Source: AWTP1-13 sp963840075 (GTDB lineage: Bacteria > Pseudomonadota > Alphaproteobacteria > Rhizobiales > Hyphomicrobiaceae). Taken from it: a stretch of DNA of 64,000 bases. Where the stretch lies: positions 26,660-90,659 of the forward strand of contig CAWIXS010000013.1 of NCBI GenBank assembly GCA_963840075.1. Reading direction: 5' to 3'. Below the pieces are notes generated by a model. The model did no database searches. It saw nothing but the letters and a program-made list of their open reading frames with translations, and was not told the DNA's origin. Made by a program: the position numbers and the translations under genes. Positions within the stretch are counted from its first letter, which is position 1. The number at the start of each line of letters is the position of its first letter. This document shows positions 25,509-32,451 of the stretch, in pieces.

Positions 25509-26869
25509 GACGGCGCCGTGCCGGCTTTATGCCGCGCGTACAGCCACCTCACCTTGGCGGTCAAGAGGAACACGCAGGCCGGTACGGTGATCGCGACGAG
25601 CAATGCCTGGAGTCCGATGCCCACGCCGAGCCTCCACAGGAGGAAGGCGAAGGCGACGAGCGCGGGCATCGACAGCAGCCACGCCCACCCTGCGAGCTGC
25701 AGCAGGCCGCAGGCCGCCCCGAACAGCAGGCCTCCCAGGACGATGGCACTGATGGCGGCGGCCGTGGCTGCCGCGTCTGCCGAGGCCAGCGCCGCCGTCA
25801 CCGCTGCCATGCCTGCGATGATCGCGACCATGCTGGCGATGAAGCTGTAGCTGGCGATGCCGATCAGGCCTGCGGCTTGCCAGCTGAGATGCGACGGAGC
25901 CGCCTTGGCGAGGAACTCGTGCACCAGTCCGACGATCCCGCGCGGCGCCATGATGACGAAGGCCACCAGGATGACGCCGACGAGGAGCACATTGAGCTCC
26001 GAGGAGATCGTGACCGAGATGATCTGCTGCGCCAGGCCGAGCAGCAGCGCGCCGAGGACCGGCCCGTACCAGAAGGCGGTGCCGCCGATCATGGGCATGG
26101 CAATGGCGTTGACGGCGATCTCGAGCGAGAACGCCGACGCCGGGTCCACGAACGACACCATGAACGGATAGGGCGCGCCTGCCACGCCCATCAGGGCGCC
26201 CATGGCGGTCGCCGAGATCAGCTTGAGGCGCAGGGTCGGCACGCCCATGCACTCTGCCGCGAGCTCGTCGTCGCGGATGGCGGCGAGCCCGCGGCCGAAC
26301 TTGGAGTTGGCGATGTAGCGCGAGACCACGATGGCCGTCAGCGCGAGCCCCAGCATGAGCACGAACAGGTACTTCGCATAGCTCGTGAAGGAGAGGAGGC
26401 CTGCGAGGAGCTGGGGCGGCTCGGGTGTGAGGATGGGGGTGCCTTTGGCCGCGCCGACGTAGCTCCAGTTGTTCATGAACGTCTGGAACACGATCGCCAG
26501 CGCCAGCGTGGCAATGGCGAAGTAGACGCCGCGCAGGCGCAGCGTCAGATAGCCGGTGCCGAGCCCGATCAGGCCGCACAGCACCGCGCCTGCGAGGACG
26601 TAGACGATGAGCGGCGCATCGAGACCGAGGCTCGGCAGGAGCTTGTGGAGCGCGACGCTGGAATAGGCGCCGAGCGCAAAGAAGCCGGCGCTGCCGAAGT
26701 TCACATAGCCGGTGAAGCCGCCCAGGATGTTCCAGGCGACGGCCATGATCAGCGCCTGCAGGATCGCGTAGGCGGCGGTGAAGTAATACTCGTTGTCGGT
26801 GAACGCGGCGAACGCTCCGCCCGCCACCAGTGCCGCGACGACGAGGCCCCAGAACCCCAAGGACCTCAT
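25505..26869 (-). CDS. livM: Branched-chain amino acid type ABC importer permease LivM with C-terminal extension
   Basis: 454 residues, against roughly 310-340 for a usual LivM. The permease core includes WNILGGFTGYVNFGSAGFFA and GYLTLRLRGVYFAIATLAL, with the cytoplasmic coupling loop near KFGRGLAAIRDDELAAECMG. The core ends near residue 325 with IMAPRGIVGLVHEFLAK. After that come about 125 residues with three to four further hydrophobic segments (ASYSFIASMVAIIAGMA, AIVLGGLLFGAACGLLQLAG, ALVAFAFLLWRLGVG). The start ATG 26869 overlaps the livH stop (ATGA). Confidence 0.9.
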   Translation of the reverse strand: MRSLGFWGLVVAALVAGGAFAAFTDNEYYFTAAYAILQALIMAVAWNILGGFTGYVNFGSAGFFALGAYSSVALHKLLPSLGLDAPLIVYVLAGAVLCGLIGLGTGYLTLRLRGVYFAIATLALAIVFQTFMNNWSYVGAAKGTPILTPEPPQLLAGLLSFTSYAKYLFVLMLGLALTAIVVSRYIANSKFGRGLAAIRDDELAAECMGVPTLRLKLISATAMGALMGVAGAPYPFMVSFVDPASAFSLEIAVNAIAMPMIGGTAFWYGPVLGALLLGLAQQIISVTISSELNVLLVGVILVAFVIMAPRGIVGLVHEFLAKAAPSHLSWQAAGLIGIASYSFIASMVAIIAGMAAVTAALASADAAATAAAISAIVLGGLLFGAACGLLQLAGWAWLLSMPALVAFAFLLWRLGVGIGLQALLVAITVPACVFLLTAKVRWLYARHKAGTAPS

Positions 26870-27747
26870 GAGTGCCTGCCCAGTATGCCGGAGGGCCTGA
26901 TCGCGAGCGTGAGGAGCAGGAGGCCGAACGCCACCGCCGGCGCCCACGAGGGGCTGGCGAAGGTCTGCACGAAGCTTTCGGCGATGCCGAGGATGAAGGC
27001 CGCAAGCACGGTGCCGGGCAGGCTGCCCATGCCGCCCAGCACCACGATGGCGAAGGCCCGGCCGATGTACTCGCGGTTGATCGACGGCTCGACCGGGCCG
27101 ATGATGATGAGCAGCGCCCCGGCGATGGACGCGGTGGAGAGCGCCAGCCCGAACGCGATCTGCTTGATCCTGACGGGGTTCGCACCCATCAGCTGCAGCG
27201 CCTGCCGGTCCTGGGACACGGCAAGAATGGCGCGGCCGACGAAGGTCTTGGACATGAAGAGATGGAGCCCGAATGTCATCAGCATCGAGACGGCGAAGGG
27301 AATGGCCATGCGCAGGGGAATATCGACGACGCCGATCTTCCAGTTCACGCCGATGTAGGGCGCGGGCACCAGCCGGTAGTCCACGCCGTAGATCAGGATC
27401 AGCGTCACCTCGATGATGAACATGAGGCCGAAGAAGAACGCCAGTCCGCTGAGCGATTCCTGCCCGGTGCGTTCGAAGCACGAATAGTAGATGCGGTAGA
27501 CGACGATCCCCAGCACGAAGAAGGCGGGCGTCATGATGATGCCCGTCAGGACCGGGTCGAAGCCGTGCAGGGCGCCGAGCAGATAGGCGAAGTAGGAGCC
27601 GACGATGATGAAGGCGGGGTGGGCGATGTTGACGATGTCGAGCTGGCCGAAGGCGATCGACAGGCCGAGTGCCACGGCGGTGTAGAAACCGCCGAGCAGG
27701 AGGCCCGCAACGACAGCGTTGGAGAGCAGTACGGGATCGGTAATCAC
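26866..27747 (-). CDS. livH: Branched-chain amino acid type ABC importer permease LivH
   Basis: 293-residue membrane protein beginning at GTG 27747. It shows multiple hydrophobic segments and the family pattern GLLLGGFYTAVALGLSIAFG, NIAHPAFIIVGSYFAYLL and VGRAILAVSQDRQALQLMGAN, ending with VVLGGMGSLPGTVLAAFILG. It forms the heterodimeric channel with LivM. Its stop overlaps the livM start; it lies 55 bases downstream of the binding-protein gene. Confidence 0.92.
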   Translation of the reverse strand: MITDPVLLSNAVVAGLLLGGFYTAVALGLSIAFGQLDIVNIAHPAFIIVGSYFAYLLGALHGFDPVLTGIIMTPAFFVLGIVVYRIYYSCFERTGQESLSGLAFFFGLMFIIEVTLILIYGVDYRLVPAPYIGVNWKIGVVDIPLRMAIPFAVSMLMTFGLHLFMSKTFVGRAILAVSQDRQALQLMGANPVRIKQIAFGLALSTASIAGALLIIIGPVEPSINREYIGRAFAIVVLGGMGSLPGTVLAAFILGIAESFVQTFASPSWAPAVAFGLLLLTLAIRPSGILGRHS

Positions 27748-27802
27748 TGTCGTCGCGGCGCCTGCCGCCTACTTTGGCCGGCTTTCGAGGGTGCCAGGAG
27801 CT

Positions 27803-29065
27803 TCACTGCCTGTAAGGGAAGGCCAGCTCGCCCGTCTTCACCGAAGGCGGATGGAGCACGACGCGGCTCCCGGCCTTCGTGAACTGGTCGAGGTCGTTGG
27901 CCTTGAGGTCGCGGAACTGCACCATCAGCGCCCGCGACGTCTGCCATTCGCCGTTGCTGCCGAACTTCACGGGCCCGACGATCGTCTGATAGGTCGACTT
28001 GCGCATGTGCTCGGCAAGCTTGGCCTGATCGAGTCCCTTGGTGGCCTCGACCGCCTGACCCATGACCTCCAGATAGGCGTAGGCCCACGGCGGCAGATAG
28101 TGACCCAGGGGGTCGACACCCGCACCCGCCGCCTTCTGCTGGTACTTCTTCAGGAACGCGTCGATACCCGGGAAATTGAGGGTCGATGCCGGCACCCAGA
28201 AGTCGTAGTTGACGACCCCGTTGAGCATCGGGCCGAGGTTCTTCTGGATGGCGGCGAACTGCAGGCCGACCATGCCGCCGCCGAACAGCTTGGTCTTCAG
28301 CTGCAGCTCGTTGGCGGCCTTGACCATGCCCACCGAATCCGGCGGGTACGATCCGACGTAGACGACATCCGGATTGGTGGCCTGGATAGCGCGGACGATC
28401 GGCGCGAAGTCCGTGGTCGTTGCCGGATAGGACTTGTCATAGACGATCTTGAAGCCCATCTCCTGCGCGTTCTTGCGCGCGCCGTAGACCGCATTCTGCG
28501 AGAACTCTGCGTCGGCTGCAGCCAGCGCGACGGTCGTCACGCCCTTGCTCTTGGCCAGATCGAAGAAGCCGCGCGACCAGTCCACCTTGGGAGATGGGCC
28601 GGCCGGCATGATCTGGAAGTAGCGGTCGTACTTGAACTCGTCGTTGGCCGCTAGTCCGAACAGCGCCGGGAACACCATCTTCTTGCGCATGACGATGTTC
28701 ATCGCCGGCACGATCACGTTGGTGCCGTAGCTGGAGACGATGAGGTCGACCTTGTCGACATCGAGCAGCTTGGTGTAGAGCGGCGGCACCTTCGCCGGGT
28801 TGGTCGCATCGTCGTAGTAGACGAACTCGACCTTGCGGCCGAGCAGGCCGCCCTTGGCGTTCACATCGTCGCGCCAGATCTCCATCGCGATCAGGGCCGA
28901 CTTGCCGCCGGCGCCGAGCGGTCCGGTGAGCGCCATGGTGAAGCCGATCCTGACCGGTTTTTCCTGCGCCAGGACCGGCGTGGAGAAGAGGGCGGGGATC
29001 AGTACGGTGACAGCGGCGAGCGCTGCAGCCACGCCCACGAGCCGACGCCACATCGAGTGCGCCAT
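27803..29065 (-). CDS. Periplasmic substrate-binding protein of the liv-type importer
   Basis: 420 residues with a Sec signal peptide ending about residue 33 (ALFSTPVLAQ). The mature protein is a Leu/Ile/Val-binding-like type I periplasmic fold: PVRIGFTMALTGPLGAGGKS, NAKGGLLGRKVEFVYYDDA and DLIVSSYGTNVIVPAM. It captures the ligand for LivHMGF. The ribosome site AGGGAGGAA precedes ATG 29065. The nearby intradiol dioxygenase is divergent, so an aromatic or amide ligand is conceivable, but this is inference. Confidence 0.9.
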   Translation of the reverse strand: MAHSMWRRLVGVAAALAAVTVLIPALFSTPVLAQEKPVRIGFTMALTGPLGAGGKSALIAMEIWRDDVNAKGGLLGRKVEFVYYDDATNPAKVPPLYTKLLDVDKVDLIVSSYGTNVIVPAMNIVMRKKMVFPALFGLAANDEFKYDRYFQIMPAGPSPKVDWSRGFFDLAKSKGVTTVALAAADAEFSQNAVYGARKNAQEMGFKIVYDKSYPATTTDFAPIVRAIQATNPDVVYVGSYPPDSVGMVKAANELQLKTKLFGGGMVGLQFAAIQKNLGPMLNGVVNYDFWVPASTLNFPGIDAFLKKYQQKAAGAGVDPLGHYLPPWAYAYLEVMGQAVEATKGLDQAKLAEHMRKSTYQTIVGPVKFGSNGEWQTSRALMVQFRDLKANDLDQFTKAGSRVVLHPPSVKTGELAFPYRQ

Positions 29066-29350
29066 GGCGGTTCCTCCCTGTGTTGCAGACGGATTTGCTC
29101 AGACACTTTTGCACGTACTCTAGGCGTGTCGGCATGCGAAGCCAAGTCCCCCATGCTGCCCCATGCTGCTGTCACTTGGGGGGACGTTGCCCACCGTCGG
29201 CCGGGCGGGCGGCCCGCGGCTCGAACGCGACCCAGGTCATTGTTCGGTGCACCGGATTGGCTATTGAAGATCGCAAGGCCCGCGCGCACAATCCCGCGCG
29301 AGCACCCAAGCCTTGCGCCGTCCCACCCAACTCGGCACACCAGGGGAGAT

Positions 29351-30361
29351 ATGCACATGCGCGAATACACACCCGAGAATATCACCGACGCCGTGCTGGA
29401 GCAGATGTCCACCACGCCCGACGCGCGCATGAAGGAGATCATGGAAGGCGCCGTGCGCCACCTGCACGCCTTCGCACGCGACGTGAAGCTGACGCCGGCG
29501 GAATGGATGAAGGGCATCGAGTTCATGACCAAGGTCGGCCAGATGTGCTCCCCTGCGCGTCAGGAGTTCATCCTGTTGTCCGACACGGTGGGTCTCTCGG
29601 CGCTCGTCAACATCATGCACGACACGACCAAGATGGAGGATGCGACCGGCGCCAGCCTGCTCGGCCCGTTCTTCCGCGAGAGCACGCCCGTTTTCGACTA
29701 CGGCGCACAGATCTCGAGCAAGACCGAGGGCAAGGAGCTCGTGCTCTACGGCCGCGTCACCAATGCCCAGGGCCAGCCGCTGCCGAACGCCATGGTGACG
29801 GTCTGGCAGACCGCCGCCGACGGCGCGTACGACATCCAAAAGAGCCTCGAGGTGATCGACTGCCGCGGCATCTTCCGCACCAACGAGGAGGGCAACTATC
29901 TGATCCGCACGGTGCGGCCGCTCGGCTACTACATCCCGCTCGACGGTCCGGTCGGTGCGGTGGTCATCGCCCAGAAGCGCCACGGCAAGCGCCCCGCGCA
30001 CATCCATTTCCTGATCAGCGCGCCGGGCTATCGCGAGCTCGTCACGGCGCTCTACCTCGCCGGCGACGAGCATCTGGAGGACGACGTGGTGTTCGGCGCC
30101 TCGGGCGATCTGGTGGTCGAGGTGAAGGACAACGATCCCGCCTCGCCGATTGCGGGCGTGCCGAGCTGCCACTTCGACTTCCGCCTCGCGCGCGAGAGCG
30201 AGGCCGACCGGCGCGCCGGCCGCGTCGGCGCCGACCCCGGTCAGATCACCAAGTCCAGCAACGGCCAGCCGACCGGCCCCTACGGCGCCCCCCCTCCCGA
30301 GGTGCTGGCGGCCGAGAAGGACAAGAAGGGCGGCTTCCTCGGCGGCCTGTTCCGCAAGTGA
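29351..30361 (+). CDS. Intradiol ring-cleavage dioxygenase (catechol/hydroxyquinol 1,2-dioxygenase type)
   Basis: 336 residues from ATG 29351 with GGGGAGA upstream. The N-terminal helical dimerisation domain runs to about residue 105, then the catalytic domain starts GASLLGPFFRESTPVFDYG. Iron-ligand regions are GNYLIRTVRPLGYYIPLDGP (tyrosines) and KRPAHIHFLISAPGYRELV (histidines). It inserts both oxygen atoms into a catechol-type ring to give a muconate. The last 40 residues (GADPGQITKSSNGQPTG and a Lys/Gly tail) extend beyond the usual end. No other aromatic pathway gene is adjacent. Confidence 0.85.
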   Translation: MHMREYTPENITDAVLEQMSTTPDARMKEIMEGAVRHLHAFARDVKLTPAEWMKGIEFMTKVGQMCSPARQEFILLSDTVGLSALVNIMHDTTKMEDATGASLLGPFFRESTPVFDYGAQISSKTEGKELVLYGRVTNAQGQPLPNAMVTVWQTAADGAYDIQKSLEVIDCRGIFRTNEEGNYLIRTVRPLGYYIPLDGPVGAVVIAQKRHGKRPAHIHFLISAPGYRELVTALYLAGDEHLEDDVVFGASGDLVVEVKDNDPASPIAGVPSCHFDFRLARESEADRRAGRVGADPGQITKSSNGQPTGPYGAPPPEVLAAEKDKKGGFLGGLFRK

Positions 30362-30368
30362 CGTCCAC

Positions 30369-30418
30369 CCGTCATCCCGGCCGGAGCGATGCACGCCGAA
30401 GGCGGGCAGCGCTCCGAG
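30369..30418. repeat. Left end of a GTCATCCCGG-type repeat fused to the following antitoxin gene
   Basis: The stretch CGTCATCCCGGCCGGAGCG and onward parallels the left half of the intergenic repeat at 51645-51770, sharing CATCCCGG, GCGATGC, AAGGCG and GCAGCGCT in the same order. The antitoxin start codon at 30389 lies inside it. Confidence 0.6.
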
Positions 30419-30640
30419 CTGCCCGCTCTCATTCATCGCGTGGCGGCCGGCGAGACCATCATTATCGAGGCGCCATCGGGCGAGCGCGTGCGCTTGGAGC
30501 CGCTGGTACAGACTCCGCAACATCCGAAGCGCGCGCAGCCAATGCCGGGCCGGCTCAAAGGCAAGATCGAGGTCCCCGCCCGCCTGACGGAGACAATGTC
30601 AGAAGACGAGCTGGAAGATTGGTACGGAAAGAAAGCGTGA
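30389..30640 (+). CDS. Phd/YefM-type antitoxin with repeat-derived N-terminus
   Basis: 83 residues. The core LPALIHRVAAGETIIIEAP and a tail with MPGRLKGKIEVPARL match Phd-type antitoxins that neutralise VapC/PIN toxins. The family normally begins with a beta strand before the LxxLIxRV helix. Here the first ten residues (MHAEGGQRSE) come from a repeat sequence, so the DNA-binding N-terminus is altered. The following PIN toxin gene is broken, so the pair is probably no longer functional as a toxin-antitoxin system. Confidence 0.65.
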   Translation: MHAEGGQRSELPALIHRVAAGETIIIEAPSGERVRLEPLVQTPQHPKRAQPMPGRLKGKIEVPARLTETMSEDELEDWYGKKA

Positions 30641-30649
30641 CTGAGGACG

Positions 30650-30966
30650 TTGCTCGATACCCACGCCTCGTTCTGGTGGCTGACCGACGATCCTCGGCTC
30701 GGTCGCCCCGCGCGCCGGGTTGTGTCGGATGACCCGGACACGGCCGGACCCCAATGGCTGATCGAAATTTCGAGCGGGAGATCGCAAGCGAGGGTTTCGC
30801 GCTGCTTGCCATTGAGGTTCTGCATGTGCGTTCGGCCGGCTTGATGCAAGCTGCGCATCGCGACCCGTTCGATCGGTTGCTTGTCGCACAGGCGGCCAGC
30901 GAGGGACTCACCCTCGTAACGTCCGACCAAGCCCTCGCGCCTTTGGGCGCGAGCTGCCTTTGGTGA
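30650..30966 (+). pseudogene. VapC-like PIN-domain toxin remnant
   Basis: The N-terminal part begins at TTG 30650 as LLDTHASFWWLTDDPRLG, the first PIN acidic motif. The C-terminal part in another frame reads IASEGFALLAIEVLHVRSAG, then AHRDPFDRLLVAQAASEG and LTLVTSDQAL, the last acidic motifs. The middle (about 30-40 residues including the central glutamate region) is missing and the frame changes, so this looks like an internal deletion rather than a one-base error. Confidence 0.75.
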
Positions 30967-31093
30967 GCCAGAGGAGGCCACTACCACGAAGGAGAGACCA
31001 GCCACCGCCTCGCATTCCCTTGAACCACGCCAGGCCCCCTCATAGAGTGGCTTGCGAAACGCGCAACAAAAACGTCCGGATGGGAGGAAATCC

Positions 31094-31969
31094 ATGAAGG
31101 CGGCGCCGTTCAGCTACGTGCGCGCCACGTCGCTTGCCGATGCCTTCCGGCTGTGGCGCGAGGCCGGGCCCGAGGCGAAGCTGCTCGCCGGCGGCCAGAG
31201 CCTGCTCGCCAGCCTCGCCTTCCGCCTCTCCGAGCCCGCCGCCCTCATCGACATCTCGCGCGTGCCCGAGCTCGCCGGCGTCTCGCAGGCCGGAGAGACG
31301 ATCCGCGTCGGCGCCGCCGTCACGCAGGCCGAGCTCGGCCGCAACGAGCTGATCCGCCGCCACGTGCCGCTCCTCGCCGAGGCGGTGCCGCTGATCGGTC
31401 ATCCGGCCATCCGCAACCGCGGCAGCGTTGGCGGCTCCCTCGCCTTCGCCGACCCCGCCGCCGAGCTGCCCGCGTGCGCGGTGGCGCTCGACGCCGTCAT
31501 CGTCGCGCGCAGCGCCGAGGCCGAGCGGCGCATCCCGGCCGCTCGCTTCTTCACCGGCCTCTATGCCACCGCGCTCGCGCACAACGAGCTGATCGCAGCG
31601 GTGGAATTCCCCGTCGCCAAGTCGGGCGAGCAATGCCTGATCCTGGAGGTGGCCCGCCGCTCCGGCGACTACGCCATCGCGGGGCTGGCGGCCAAGGTCA
31701 AGGTATCCGGCAACTCCCTGATCGACCCGCGCCTCGTGCTCTTCGGCGTCGGCGACCGCCCGATCCCCGCGCAGCGCGCGATGGCCGCCGCCTCCGGCAA
31801 GCCCGCGACCGCGGAGACCGTCGCCGCCGCCCAGGCCGCGCTCGACACCGACCTCGATCCGACCGCGGATCAGCATGGCGGCCCCGAGCTGAAGCGCCAC
31901 CTTGCTCGCGTCCTGCTGGCGCGCGCCTTGAAGCGCCTCTCCGGCAGCGAGGAGGCGCGCGCTGCATGA
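31094..31969 (+). CDS. Molybdenum hydroxylase FAD-binding (medium) subunit, CoxM type
   Basis: 291 residues from ATG 31094. The FAD-binding PCMH fold is seen in EAKLLAGGQSLLASLAF and in HPAIRNRGSVGGSLAFADPAAELPA, where RNRGSVGGSLA contacts flavin. It passes electrons from the [2Fe-2S] subunit to FAD. The gene order medium-small-large matches coxMSL. Its stop overlaps the next start as ATGA. An upstream frame to 31052 lacks homology. Confidence 0.9.
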   Translation: MKAAPFSYVRATSLADAFRLWREAGPEAKLLAGGQSLLASLAFRLSEPAALIDISRVPELAGVSQAGETIRVGAAVTQAELGRNELIRRHVPLLAEAVPLIGHPAIRNRGSVGGSLAFADPAAELPACAVALDAVIVARSAEAERRIPAARFFTGLYATALAHNELIAAVEFPVAKSGEQCLILEVARRSGDYAIAGLAAKVKVSGNSLIDPRLVLFGVGDRPIPAQRAMAAASGKPATAETVAAAQAALDTDLDPTADQHGGPELKRHLARVLLARALKRLSGSEEARAA

Positions 31970-32448
31970 CGACGGAGGTTGCCGTCACGCTGACCGTCAA
32001 CGGCGAGCGCGTTTCCCGCCGCGTCGAGGCGCGCCGCCACCTCGTCGACTTCCTCAGGCTCGACCTCGGTCTGATGGGGTCGCATACCGGCTGCGAGCAC
32101 GGCATCTGCGGCGCCTGCACGGTGCGGGTCGATGGCGCCATCGTGCGCGGCTGCCTCGTGCTCGCCGCCGCGCTCGACGGCGCCGAGGTGGAGACCATCG
32201 AGGGCGTCTCCGACTCGGGCGAGATCCGCGACCTGCAGGAGGCCTTCGTCGCCCGCAACGCCGCCCAATGCGGCTATTGCACGCCCGGCATGCTCATCTG
32301 TGCCGCCGACCTCCTGAGCGCCAACCCGCGGCCGACGCGCGCCGAGATCCGCGAGCACCTAGCCGGCAACTACTGCCGCTGCACCGGCTACCACGCCATC
32401 GTCGATGCCGTCGAGGCAGTGGCCAAGGCCCGCAACGGGAAGGCTTGA
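31966..32448 (+). CDS. Molybdenum hydroxylase [2Fe-2S] (small) subunit, CoxS type
   Basis: 160 residues with two cluster-binding motifs: CEHGICGACTVRVDG (plant-ferredoxin type) and the C-terminal helical pair QCGYCTPGM with NYCRCTGYHAIVDA. It relays electrons from the molybdenum centre to the flavin subunit. The start ATG 31966 overlaps the stop of the flavin subunit gene, and the large-subunit gene follows after three bases, so the three are one operon. Confidence 0.94.
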   Translation: MTTEVAVTLTVNGERVSRRVEARRHLVDFLRLDLGLMGSHTGCEHGICGACTVRVDGAIVRGCLVLAAALDGAEVETIEGVSDSGEIRDLQEAFVARNAAQCGYCTPGMLICAADLLSANPRPTRAEIREHLAGNYCRCTGYHAIVDAVEAVAKARNGKA

Positions 32449-32451
32449 GCC

